Positions 22,632 through 34,050 of a DNA stretch of 64,000 nt are shown in pieces. The DNA lies in NCBI GenBank assembly GCA_051294375.1, contig CM119266.1:21523176-21587175 (forward strand). The letters run 5' to 3'. Under the pieces are notes generated by a model. It was not told where the DNA came from. It made no database searches and saw nothing but the letters and a program-made list of their open reading frames with translations. This DNA is from Paraspadella gotoi (taxonomy: Eukaryota > Chaetognatha). Both the position numbers and the translations under genes were made by a program. Position 1 is the first letter of the stretch. Every line of letters begins with the position of its first letter.

Positions 22632-23634
22632 TTTTTGGGAAGATCGAAGCGGGAGCCAAAAGAGAGCGAAGTCTTTGTCCCCTTTTTCTCATCACTTTTT
22701 TCGTTCTTTTCTTTTCTTTCCTTTCTTTTCTTTTCTTTTTTTTCTTTTTTTNNNNNNNNNNCCAAAAGAGAGCGAAGGCTTTGTCCCCTTTTTCTCATCA
22801 CTTTTTTCCTTCTTTTCTTTTCTTTTCTTTCTTTTTTTTCTTTCTTTTCTTTTCTTTCTTTTCTTTTCTTTCTCTTCTTTTCTTTCTTTTCTTTCTTTCA
22901 TTTCTCATCGGCCTCCGTCCTTTGCTCGTCTTTTTGTTCTTGCCTCTCCTCCTCGCCTCCTTTTTACTCTCTTGTTTCTTATTTTTCTCTTTTACTATCT
23001 CCCAATGTTTCCTTTCTCCTTCACTGTTTTTATTTTCCCAGATCTCTTAACTCATCTTCATCCCATCCCTTTTTTCCCCTTTTTTCCCATCTTTCTGCTC
23101 GATTACATTTTCCTTTACAGTTTCCTATTTTCACCAACTCTTATTCAATGCAGTATTTTCGATNNNNNNNNNNNNNNNNNNNNNNNNNNNNNNNNNNNNN
23201 NNNNNNNNNNNNNNNNNNNNNNNNNNNNNNNNNNNNNNNNNNNNNNNNNNNNNNNNNNNNNNNNNNNNNNNNNNNNNNNNNNNNNNNNNNNNNNNNNNNN
23301 NNNNNNNNNNNNNNNNNNNNNNNNNNNNNNNNNNNNNNNNNNNNNNNNNNNNNNNNNNNNNNNNNNNNNNNNNNNNNNNNNNNNNNNNNNNNNNNNNNNN
23401 NNNNNNNNNNNTTTTTTTTCTCTTTCGCCTTTTTCTTGTTTCTTTCTTGTGTTTTCTTCCAACAGAGGGCACGAGTCCGAAGGAGAGAGAGAGAGAGAGN
23501 NNNNNNNNNNNNNNNNNNNNNNNNNNNNNNNNNNNNNNNNNNNNNNNNNNNNNNNNNNNNNNNNNNNNNNNNNNNNNNNNNNNNNNNNNNNNNNNNNNNN
23601 NNNNNNNNNNNNNNNNNNNNNNNNNNNNNNNNNN

Positions 23635-23670
<36 letters not shown>

Positions 23671-24270
23671 ATCAAGAAACGAAAATCCTCTTTCTTCTGC
23701 TTTTCTTTCTATTTCTTCCTCTCCCTCTCTCTCTCCCCCCAATGTCTCGCTCTCCCTCTTTCTTTCTGTTTTTGGCGGTCGTACTCCAGGGTTTTTTTCG
23801 GGTCTACCCCAGGATGTTTGGCAGTCTGACCTCTTCTTCCAATTTATCCGTCGGGAGCGCGAGTCGCCCCATTGATCCTCCTCATTTTTTTTCTCCCTTT
23901 TTTCTCCTTTCTTTTCTCCCTTTACCTATCTTTTTTTCCCTCGACCTATCTATCTTCGCTCGCCTTTTATCCCATTACTTTCGACTTGAGTTTTTTTCCC
24001 TTTTTCTTCGTTAATTTTTTTTCCAACTTAGTTTTTTTTTCTTTTCTTTTTTCTTCTTTCTTTTTTTCTCTTCTTCTCATATCGTACGTATTTTAACAAT
24101 ATTTTTATTCCTTCCTTTCCTCTACCTCTTACCTCGCTTCATATTTTTCCCCCATTTTTTCTCTTCGGTTTTCTATCCCCAATTTCTTTCCTTCATTCCT
24201 CCTTTTCTTTTCTTTCTTTCCTTTTTCCTTTCCTCCATCTCTCAATTCTCCGTCAAACCGAGTTTTCCTC
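22632..24270 (+). repeat. CT-rich low-complexity region with a local direct duplication
   Basis: CCAAAAGAGAGCGAAG with CTTTGTCCCC and TTTTTCTCATCAC after it occurs at 22656 and again at 22762, either side of a 10-N gap. The rest is TTTCTTTT-type DNA. Long Phe/Ser/Leu frames here are not genes. Confidence 0.8.
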
Positions 24271-25398
24271 CAAAATATTTATTCGAGTCAAACTCATCCT
24301 GACGTGACCAAACTTACCTCAGCCTTTGAGTTCTTCCGTCGTCGCAGTTCTTCGATCGAAGGCCTCACCCTTCCCCCCCCTAACTCACTTCCAATCCCCC
24401 CGTCGCCATCTCTCTTCGATTTTCACTTTCCAAGCACAAAGCGCGAAAGGGTTAACCAGGCCACGCCCCCAAAAAAAATCTCTCTTTTTTTTTCTGTTCG
24501 GCCAAATGTTGTGCGAACGGTCACCCCGGGCAGGATTTTTATTATGCACACCTTTGCCAACTTTTTTTCTTCTCTTTCGGCGGGTAAGCGCTTTGCGACT
24601 CGAGGGGGAGGGGAACCAGGGCTGCAGGGAATAGGCGGCCGCTCCGACGACGCGGTTTGGCGCCGCGGGGGGGGGGATGGCCGTGGGGTGAGGGAGTCGG
24701 TCGTAGACGCTTTTGGGGGAAGCGGGTGAAGCCGCAAAGGGGGGGCGAAGTTATCACCTTTCGGTTTTTTCAATTTGAAAGAGAGTCCCTGGTTTTTTTT
24801 TCTTTCTTTCATTTCTTTAATCATCGCGTGTTCGGGAAAACGAGGGCGATTGTTGCGTTCGTGATGACGACGACGATGATGACGACGATGACGGCGGCAA
24901 CGACGACGACGACGACGAGGACGACGACCGCGACGACGACGACGACGCGATGATGCCGTCGAAAATGTTTTTTTTTAAATATATATATGTAAATATATAT
25001 CACTTCCTAGGGTTTCAGTATTTTTTTTAACCCCAACATACGTATATTTTAAAAAATACTTAATATCAGAATCGGATAACGTTTTTGATAACGCACATGC
25101 CACAAATAAACACAAACGCCGTTACTGTTTTTAAACGATTTTTTTATCGGTGATAGAAGGCAGCGACCGTTCGTTCCTCGTCGCGTGGCAACGGACTGTT
25201 TAAACGCGCGAAAATCACAAACAGTGACGCCTTTATTTCTCGATGAAACCCATAAACGAATATAATGACGGTGATAAAAAAATCTGTTTCACTCTCTCTT
25301 GCCTTGTGAACTAGTTGCGTGTTTGCGTGCGACTGCGCGCGTGATTGTGTGCGTACAAGCGAGAGGGAAATAGAAAGTCGGAGACAGCGAAAAAGGGA
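23635..25398 (+). repeat. large inverted repeat, left arm
   Basis: The reverse complement of this arm matches 25697-27495. Shared landmarks in mirror order include the GA tract and AATCAAGAAACGAAAA block at its outer end, a GGTCTACCC block near 23800, a GC-rich block at 24590-24760, a (GAC)n tract near 24860-24950 and a Tyr/Phe-rich block near 25160-25390. The arms differ by frequent one-base indels and some substitutions. The GC-rich block yields open frames in both arms that are mirror copies of each other; I see no gene in them. Confidence 0.9.
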
Positions 25399-25624
25399 NN
25401 NNNNNNNNNNNNNNNNNNNNNNNTGCCCGCCCAGCTTCCACAACTTCACTCGCTCTCCCCCGCCTCAGCCGCCGCCTCCCTCATTAATTCACCCCTCCCG
25501 TCCCGAGATAAGAAAGATCATTTACGCTCCATGTCAGCGGTATTTTGACTGGACGAGGCCTGCTTAATCTTATAAGGTTTTCTTTTAACCTCAATCTCTC
25601 TCTTTCTCTCTCCTGCACCGCGCC

Positions 25625-25661
<37 letters not shown>

Positions 25662-25696
25662 CTCTCTCTTCTTCTCTCTCTCACCTCTCTCTCTCT

Positions 25697-27495
25697 CTCC
25701 CTCCCTTTTTCGCGTGTCTCCGACTTTCTATTTCCCTCTCCGCTTGTACGAATCACAATCACGCCGCGGCAGTCGCAACGCAAAGCACGCAACTAGTTTC
25801 ACAAGGCAAGGAGAGTGAAAAGATTTTTTTTTCACGTCATATATTCGTTTATGGGTTTCATCGAGAAATAAAAGGCGTCATCTGTTGTGTTTTCCGCCGC
25901 GTTTAATAGCAGTCCGTTGCACGCGACGAGGAACGAACGGTCGCTGCCTTCTATCACCGATAAAAAAAATCGTTTTAAAAACAGTAACGTGCGTTTGTGT
26001 TTATTTGTGGCATGTTGCGTTATCAAAACGTTAATCGCGATTCTGATTATTAAGTATTTTTTAGAAAATATAAGCGTATGTTTGGGGTTAAAAAAAATAC
26101 TGAACCCTAGGAAGTGATATATATTTACATATAGTATATTTAAAAAAAAAAAACATTTTCGACGGCATCATCGCGTCCGTCGTCGTCGTTTCGCGGTCGG
26201 TCGTCCCCTCCGTCGTCGTCGTCGTCGTTGCCGCCGGTCATGCGTCGTCATGCAATCGTCGTCGTCATCACGAAACGCCAACAATCGCCCTCGTTTTCCC
26301 GAACCGCGATGATTAAAGAAATGAAAGAAAGAAAGAAAAAAAAACCGAGGGAACTCTCTTTCAAATTGAAAAAACCGAAAGGTGATAACTTCGCCCCCCC
26401 TTTGCGGCTTCACCCGCTTCCCCCAAAAGCGTCTACGACCGACTCCCTCACCCCACGGCCATCCCCCCCCCCGCGGCGCCAAACCGCGTCGTCGGAGCGG
26501 CCGCCTATTCCCTGCAGCCCTGGTTCCCCTCCCCCTCGAGTCGCAAAGCGCTTACCCGCCGAAAGAGAAGAAAAAAAGTTGGCAAAGGTGTGCATAATAA
26601 AAATCCTGCCCGGGGTGACCGTGTCGCACAACCGATTTGGCCGAACAGAAAAAAAGGAGAGATTTTTTTTGGGGGCGTGGGCATGGTTAACCTTTCCGCG
26701 CTTTGTGGGTCTTGGAAAGTGAAAACCGAAGAGAATGGCGACGGGGGATTGGAGGTGAGTTAGGGGGGGAAGGGTGAGGCCTTCGATCGAAGAACTGCGA
26801 CGACGGTAGGAACGGCAAGAGGACTGGGTAGTTTGGGTGCACGGTCAAGATGAGTTTGACTGAATAATCCTTTTAGGGAGGAAAACTCCGCGTTATGCAT
26901 GAGATTGGGAATGGAGGCAGGAAAGGAAAGAAAGAAAAGAAAGGAGGGGGAAGGAGTGGAGATAGAAAACCGAAAGAAAAATGGGGAAAAATATGAAAGC
27001 CGAGGTTAAGAGGTAGAGGAAAGGAGGAATGGAAATATTGTTAAGAATGACTTACGGATATGAGAAGAAGAAAAAAAAGAAAGAAGAAAGAAAGAAAAAA
27101 ACTAAGTTGGAAAAATTGAACGAAGAAGAAAGGGAAAAACTCAAGGTGGGAAAGTAAATGGATAAAGGGCGAGCGAGATAGATGAGGTCGAGGGAAAAAA
27201 GATAAGGTAAGGGAGAAAAGAAGTAGAAAAAAGGGAGAATAAAAATGAGAGCGATCCATGGGGCGACTCGCGCTCCCGCGGCCTGGACGGGATAAATGGA
27301 AGAAGAGGTCAGCTGCCACATATGGGTAGACCGAAATAAACCCTGGATACGACCGCCAAACAGAAAGAGAGGGAGAGCGAGACAGTTGGGGGGAGAGAGA
27401 GAGGGAGAGGGAAAGAAATAGAAAGACAAAGCAGAAGAAAGAGGGATTGTTCGTTTCTTGATTCTTCTCGTCGTCGTCTCTCTCTCTCTCTCGGC
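25697..27495 (-). repeat. large inverted repeat, right arm
   Basis: This is the mirror copy of 23635-25398. The spacer between the arms, about 25399-25696, holds a 25-N gap and a CT-rich stretch (25590-25695). Such palindromes arise from real inverted duplication, or from a long read that passed through a missed hairpin adapter and was placed in the assembly. Confidence 0.9.
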
Positions 27496-27619
27496 GGCAA
27501 CGATGGGGGCCTCGTGGGACGGGTGAGGCGGAAAGGCGTACAGCGGCCCTTCTTTGCTGAATCGAAAGAAGAGAGAGTTATTTTTTTATATTCAAAAGAA
27601 TAGAACAAAACGGAAAGAA

Positions 27620-27727
27620 TTTGGACAGGCTTTGGGGGTTTAAGGCCTCCATCACTCTTACAAGATAATGACATCGCAGGTCCCTGCAAGCTTTCAATCA
27701 AGACTCTCTCACTGTCCCGTTTATTCA
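27620..27727 (-). repeat. dispersed 108-bp repeat, copy 2
   Basis: This is the second copy of the element at 3684-3791, in the same orientation and just outside the right arm of the large inverted repeat. The minus-strand frame is conserved, with a Cys to Ser change at two of the positions that differ. Confidence 0.7.
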
Positions 27728-27980
27728 ATGATTTTTTATTTCATTTTCAATAGTGTAATGGGTGAAGGCATTTTAGTGTTGTTTTCTGGAAATGGAGGGA
27801 GAATCTATACAACATTTTCCTTTTTTCTATTTTTAATTTCCCTGGAATAATTTTCTTTGTTCTCCTGACTTTAACTTCCCCGACTTAACTTTGTCAGCCT
27901 CCCCTATCATCTCTCCCCCCTCCTTCCACTTTCCCTTTTCCTCGATCTGTTTTCCTTTTATTTCTTTTTCTTCTTCTATT

Positions 27981-28019
27981 GTCCTCCCACTTTGTCCTCC
28001 CACTTTGTCCTCCCACTTT
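27981..28019 (+). repeat. 13-bp tandem repeat, three perfect copies
   Basis: GTCCTCCCACTTT three times. The region 27740-28400 is otherwise CT-rich then AT-rich without a gene. Confidence 0.9.
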
Positions 28020-28404
28020 GTCTGTCCCGCTTGGTTGAAGCCCATGATTTCTTTTTATGTCCCAATTTTTTTTCCTTTTTTTATTCTTCCATTTTTCACT
28101 GACTTTTCAAGCAAAAAAAAGAGCAAAAAGTTAGAGTCAAATTCTAGTAGAACCTAATAATAGTAATATAAATCTCGAATGAACATGATAAAATGTTTAT
28201 CATATTTGGGAAATAAAACTTTTAAGTTTTACCAAAAGGACACAAATCAAATGAAATCAAATAATCAATTTTTTTTCATTTTTTATTGAATTATGTATCT
28301 TTTTCTCCTTTATATAAGATTTTTCTCGGGCCTAATCTAAATTTTTACCAGCTTTTAATTCTTACAATCTCTCATTTTCTCACTTCCAACCCTTTAAAAT
28401 TTGT

Positions 28405-28410
28405 TTTATT
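28405..28410 (-). terminator. possible poly(A) signal AATAAA for the cystatin gene
   Basis: AATAAA on the minus strand lies 378 nt past the cystatin stop codon in AT-rich DNA. A similar hexamer lies about 120 nt further on (near 28283). In DNA this AT-rich such hexamers are frequent, so the choice is tentative. Confidence 0.25.
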
Positions 28411-28787
28411 ATTCAAACATACGAGATATACACCAATTTCATGAAGACTGAATATTTTTAGTCGAATCTGCTTGTCAGCAGATTCCGACTCTATAATTCC
28501 CTTTGTCGGTATTCTGTTTAAAATGCTTCACTTTTTCGATTACGTTGAAGGCTGTAGGCATTGGCCTCCTTCCCCCTGTCGAGGAAAGATTAACCAATTG
28601 ACAAGTCAAACTGTCGATTAATTTAAATAAATAAGCCACAAGAATTAAATTTAACCTTATATATTCTGAGACAAAACAGTCAAACGAAGTAACAAACAAC
28701 TTTTAATTACTTCAAACGACCATCGACGACCTTCTTTCCTCTTACGGACGAGAGTCTCGATCGACGCCTTCAAAAAGGCGACGCCCT

Positions 28788-29680
28788 CTAGTGGTAGACG
28801 GGGTAGCATCTGGTGGACTCCCAGCCGCCAATGACCTCGAGAACCTTGAGCCAAGGCTGCGAGAGAACCTTCAGCGTGCAGACTTGATAAAAGTCCTTGG
28901 GGGGCGTCGCAGGCGGCGAGGGGCGCCTTCTTGTCGCATCGCGATTCGCGGATCTCGACTTTGAGATAATAGAGAATTTCCGAGACGATCTGAGGACAGA
29001 GAAGGAAGCGGAAGGAAACAAATTGAACATTGATCATCTTCAGAGGCTTATTTATTTTTTTAATTTGTTTTTTTTAATCTAATTGAAACTGACCTGAGCT
29101 TTAGCCTCGTGAACCTTCTCCAACAGCTGGTGATGAGGGTTGTTCATCATTCTCGTCAAATCCCTGGCCGCGGCTTGGCGGCATCTCTAACTTGCCGGTT
29201 TGTTAACGTCGACGTCGAATTTTCCTCCTGTAATGGAACTAAAATATTTTTCAAATAGTGGAGGTGTCGAACAAAATAATAACAGAACAATAATATTTTG
29301 GTCTCATTCCTTCACGAAATACTGTCAAATATACGTATATAAATTATATATGACTTTTGTTCGACACATCGATTTCTTGATTTTCTCTCGTTTATCGTCT
29401 TTTTAAAAGATACTTTGTGCGGTATATTCACACGCCTCAGTCCACATCCGTCAAGCCAAATCCATTGTCAGAGAGGAAACTCACGCTAGTGCCATCCACT
29501 AGACGTTCTCGGTTCGCCGCCTGGACGTTGTCCTATGCGGCGTACCGAGTCGAACGCAACAGTGATCCTCCATGCATCACAGAAACTGCTATTCGTACAT
29601 TGTATAATGTACATTACCACCCGAAGCATGGACGGAAGCGACGACGAGCATTGCGACGATGCCGGCGAAGATGGCTTCAT
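28788..29680 (-). CDS. secreted type-2 cystatin (cysteine protease inhibitor), three exons, frame broken by single-base indels
   Basis: Cystatins block papain-like cysteine proteases by inserting an N-terminal Gly and two hairpin loops into the active-site cleft. Seen here: exon 1 (29618-29680) starts at ATG 29678-29680 and, if one base is missing after the Lys codon, encodes a hydrophobic signal peptide ending near VASVHASG. Exon 2 (29094-29227) encodes the N-terminal Gly-Gly, an FDVDVNKPA segment and a helix ending HEAKAQ. Exon 3 (28788-28989) continues IVSE, giving the first-loop motif QIVSE (family QxVxG, with the Gly replaced by Glu), then four cysteines in type-2 spacing, the second-loop motif SQPW, and TAG at 28788-28790. 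Introns 29228-29617 and 28990-29093 have GT..AG ends. The expected mature-plus-signal length is about 133 residues, normal for the family. Breaks: a missing base in exon 1, an in-frame TAG at 29187-29189 that two compensating indels remove, and a short G run at 28899-28904. These resemble long-read errors, but a pseudogene is possible. Confidence 0.85.
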
Positions 29681-29768
29681 CTCGACTGGTTTTCCGTGAG
29701 TTCCTGGGAATGAGAAAAAAGGGAAGATTCGCGCGAAGTGGTTTTGCAACGAATCGGAGAGAGCCGCG

Positions 29769-29777
29769 CTTAAATAG
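29769..29777 (-). promoter_or_regulatory. TATA-like box upstream of the cystatin gene
   Basis: The minus strand reads CTATTTAAG about 90 bases before the cystatin ATG (29680), followed by GC-rich sequence. This spacing would give a 5' UTR of about 60 nt with no extra exon. The assignment rests on position and TATA similarity only; an AG-like acceptor (CCCAG) about 30 bases before the ATG leaves room for an alternative with an upstream non-coding exon. Confidence 0.35.
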
Positions 29778-30137
29778 CGAGATTCATTTGAACAGCTGCC
29801 GTTCTCAGGATAGAAAGATTGTTTAAAAGGAAGCGCACAGGGAAAGAAGGCCCTCAGAAAGATAGAAAGAAACTAGAATATAATCTAAGGTTTGCAGGTT
29901 TAATAAAAAAAAATATTTAACGAGATGCTCGCAATTTCTATAAGTTGAACAAAAATTGTATTTCCCTATAATTAATAACGGTTTTCAATATTGATTGTTA
30001 TTTTATACTTTTCACCTCTTTAATTTTTATTCCCTGCATTGCCAGATGGCGTTTTTCAGATTTTGAGTGGAGGAAAACGACCAACGCCAGTAATTTGAGT
30101 TTAACTTTTTTTGTTTACATGTTAATCTTTTTTTTTA

Positions 30138-30346
30138 TCGAGGTCGTGACCCGCCCGGTGATTCCATTGAGTAAAGCCCTCAGTCACCCTGCAGGAAGTG
30201 AGGAGGGCCGCTAAACCGCCTTGGGGCGTGGAAAACCCTCAGCCTGGTTTCAAGCCACGACCCGTTCCATTGCTTCGAGGGGGCATAGTAAGTTACGAAT
30301 AGTAGTCTTTAGCGCCTCTTAGCGCCTTAGGTAAACAAAAAAAAAA
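30138..30346 (+). mobile_element. possible SINE-like insertion ending in an A tract
   Basis: An abrupt 200-bp GC-rich island lies in very AT-rich DNA. It begins near ATCGAGGTCGTGACCCG, contains GGTTTCAAGCC (B-box-like) followed by a repeat of its own start (CCACGACCCG), and ends in a run of ten A at 30337-30346. Composition, size and A tail suit a short retroposon. No protein frame is seen and no clear target duplication. Confidence 0.3.
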
Positions 30347-31155
30347 CTACACTGATCACATAAATATAAACTAAAATCATCTTACATCAAAACATATAAA
30401 ACGACTAAAATGTTAAAAACTACTTCGTAAAAACTAAAAGAAAAAATCAGTATCAAATTCAAAAGAAACTTTTAAAAACGTTAAAAGCTAAAATTGTCAA
30501 AAGATTGAAACGTTAAAAAACGTTAAAAACATTAAAAATAAAAACGTCATGTATAAAAGGAAATAAATGTTGAACTATAATATGTGAAACATAACAAATA
30601 AACTTTCTAAAAGTAAACAGTGTAAAAGAAAATAGTATAAAACATATACCCAAAATTTTATAATTAAAATTTGTTACAGTAAAGGGCAGATAGATCCCAA
30701 TGCTAATAATAGAAATATAAAATGTTGGATGTTAAATTGTCAAGTATTTGTTGAGCATTCTGCTTTTAAATCTAAAGAACAACTAGGATTGGTGACCTAT
30801 GATGTGATAACAGTGGTGTTTTTTCTTTATAATTAAAAAGTATAATACAAACTAGTGAAAAACAAGTCATTGTTTGTCTTATTGATATTTTACACTTATT
30901 GAAAAAATATTTTTCAGATGTGATCAAAAAAAACCATTTTGAAATTTTGACATTATATAAGGGTAGTACTATATACAAAATAAGCTGACTGGGCTACTAT
31001 ATTTGTAAAAAAAGAAAAATAACGACTGATTAGTATTCACTAATATGATAGTTTTCAAGATCATAGAAATTGTATTTTGGGGATGAGCATCGTTTCTAAA
31101 CTATTAAGTATTTTTAAATGAATTTGATACCGATAATCGGATAATCAAATGAAAA

Positions 31156-31244
31156 TTTAAAAAATTATGCCAGTTTAAAAAATGATGAAAGTTTAAAAAA
31201 TGATGCAAGTTTAAAAATGATGCAAGCTTAAAAAATGATGCAAG
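31156..31244 (+). repeat. 17-18 bp AT-rich tandem repeat, five copies
   Basis: TTTAAAAAATGATGCAAG with minor changes. The flanking 30350-31400 is strongly AT-rich with AACGTTAAAAA-like words and no gene. Confidence 0.85.
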
Positions 31245-31599
31245 TTGAAATAATAATAAAAGTTAAAAATATTATTTGTTTGTACCATAGTAACAGTTCA
31301 GTTTAATCCCTTGCAAATATTTACATGCAAGGATCACAAATCGAAAGAATTATCGTGATTTATCATCTGATTATAAAGCTGATTACCGCTTAATTATCGA
31401 AGGCAGATCCGACATTGTTTGTTGTTTGGCTCAATTGAATGTTTAAAATATATTGCTCAATTGTACGCAAGGCCAAGGATAACGAGACCCGGCCGCAATT
31501 TCGAGACAATGATATTTCGTCTCCTATCTCTCTCTCTGCTTTTCCCTTCGCAAAAACCGATACTACGACGATTTGCCTCGCGGCTCCGACCTCAATCGA

Positions 31600-31655
31600 C
31601 GCCATCTTGAATCGAGGTCACGTGTACGGCCGCGCTCGTGACCGCACACGTGACC
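31600..31655. promoter_or_regulatory. YY1-type site and inverted E-box pair
   Basis: GCCATCTT (31601-31608; AAGATGGC on the minus strand) is YY1-like. GGTCACGTG (31616-31624) and CACGTGACC (31647-31655) are perfect inverted copies 22 bases apart, each holding the bHLH palindrome CACGTG. The area is CpG-rich, so it may be a promoter. The gene it would serve is not apparent. Confidence 0.4.
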
Positions 31656-33829
31656 GCTCTTCACTCGAATATTGATTTTCATTGCGTTGTACCGATTTCT
31701 TTGTTTCGGTTCTTCTCTTTTTCTTCTTCTCACTCTTTAATGTTGAATGTGGAATGGGCGACCATGACGACGACGAAAACGACGACGACATAAAAAACGC
31801 TCAATGATACTAAAGGATGTATCGCTACGACTATAAAGGGTAGACGACTGCGCTTAACAGCTTTGGGAATAGAAGAACTTGACCGTAGGAGAATTTTCTT
31901 CTTCCCCCGACCCAAGTCGACAGTCCTCTTTCAACCCAGGGGCGTCGGTTCACTTCGCGTCTCTCACACCTGCAATATCGCCCGAGACGCATATTTGTTT
32001 CTCCATTCACGTCCACTGAAATCGCCCTATTCATAGTTTTAATTTTTCTGTTTGTTGCGCTCGGTGTATGTTATAATTAAATATAAATTTTAGATTAAAA
32101 ACGTCTTGTCATATGAAATGTATCATGGTGAATACTTGACGCTACTTGGAAAAGTAAGGAAGAACCCACACTTTGCTATTAGAATTATATTTCCACTCAT
32201 TTAAATCTCATCGTTAAATTCTCTTCTTCCACCCTTTTCAGGCATTTTTACGAATATTTTTTTTATATTTTGGCGTTAATATTAGATGTTCAGTTAAAAA
32301 TAGTTTAGATCCACTGCGTTGTGGGACGTTGGTTTTGTTTTTTAATCATGACTAAAAACTGTTAGCGACCTAAAGAACCGCCACTGTCTCAGACTTCTTC
32401 GGCTACGCGNNNNNNNNNNNNNNNNNNNNNNNNNNNNNNNNNNNNNNNNNNNNNNNNNNNNNNNNNNNNNNNNNNNNNNNNNNNNNNNNNNNNNNNNNNN
32501 NNNNNNNNNNNNNNNNNNNNNNNNNNNNNNNNNNNNNNNNNNNNNNNNNNNNNNNNNNNNNNNNNNNNNNNNNNNNNNNNNNNNNNNNNNAGAGAGAGAG
32601 AAAGTCGGTAGGGAATGGAAGATAAAAGGATGAGAAAATTCGGTGAAAGGCCAAAAACTGAATGGATAAAAAAAAGGAGAAAGGAGGGAATAAAGAGAAG
32701 AGATAATGAAAAGGAAAAGAGACTGGGAGACGTAAAGATATGAGACTCGGGAAGATGACGAATAAAAAGGAAATGATAAACGATTCTGAATCATGAAAAC
32801 TTTTTGTGGAGGTTTTAACTGGAGAGATATCCATCGCGATAATGATAATATTGATATCAATACTACTGCCTTCACTTATACAATTGTATTTTAAAATTTG
32901 ACGAAGACAGACTGACGCTTAACAGCATTCATGCTGTTTTTAATCTAACGTATCGCCGGTGCGTGGAATTGTATTTTTTACGTAAATTTCCAAAAATCAT
33001 GGCACGCGTGAGTTACGATTTTTGTTAGCATTCGTGAATTTTCTCTTTTTTTTTTCCCTTCCTTCGCCGTAGAACAAATGAAACTTTTAAACCCAGAGTA
33101 AAGAGATTTTTTAATGGCGTCGCTGATTATGGGTCTCGATGGAGGAATAGAGGAAAGAAAGAAAAAGAAAAAAAAATGTAAAAGATAAGAAATCCTTGCG
33201 AACATTTCAACAGATTACAATATTTTTTTTTTAAAACCCTGCCATTTTGAAAGTACTCTTTCCAGCAGCGACTGTTGCAGTTGTGAGTCTTAAGCCTTCC
33301 TCTCTGTTTTCTTCGCTTATCTTTTCTCATTTTTTTTTCCCCCTTTTTTTCTTCTTCTTTCTTTTCAAATCTCGTCCGGGTGTTTCCCATCGCAGAGAGG
33401 GATAAAGCTTTCCAATTATGCCTTCAATTTTGCCCCTGAGGTTTTTCACCTTCAGCCAACGAAAGGGGAAAAAAATAAATAAAAAGATTTATTTTTGATT
33501 TGGCGAAGAGTAAACGCCAGTGTTAAGAAGCAACGAGCCTTAAGAAAGTCTTGAAGCACCGGTTTAGAAAAAGCCCTCTCTGCGCCTGGTAACCAGTGGC
33601 GATTTCTGTGTTGATTTGGATTTCGTTTTCTTGATGAAATTATTAGGGATGGTTTCAACTTCAGTATTCGAACCTTTGATCTCTGGCCGCTCGACTTTGC
33701 TGATAATTGCTCAATCGTTATTTGAGAAATCAAAGTGAAACAATTATTTTTAAATAAAGATTGGTTCAAAACAAGAATCGGATACTGTTTTAACAAACCA
33801 GGACAGTAATCGAATTTGACAGAGTTCAG

Positions 33830-34010
33830 CAATGAGAGCTTTTTCCCCGGTTTCCAAGCTTTGTTCGACGGGCGGATCGAATTCCGGCTGCCGGGTTCGG
33901 CGGCGTTCCGAATGGCGCCTCTTCACGGATTTTTGATATTCTGTTATCGTTATCATCTCCCTCGGGGTCTTAGGGTTCTTAGCGGCCCGCGAAATTGGTT
34001 TTGATGCTAT
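33830..34010 (-). other. exon-like segment in the repeated unit
   Basis: A minus-strand frame of mixed composition (includes PEFDPPVEQSLETGEKALIA) lies upstream, in minus-strand terms, of AT-rich DNA. It is disrupted in the noisy copy near 40930-41070 and clean in the copy at 51200-51370. There is no family assignment. Confidence 0.15.
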
Positions 34011-34019
34011 CTCTTTCTT

Positions 34020-34050
<31 letters not shown>

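Noticed and set aside
24304-26722. Two homologous genes on opposite strands in the palindrome
   Set aside because: The frames are mirror copies of one GC-rich stretch in the inverted repeat and show no family features.
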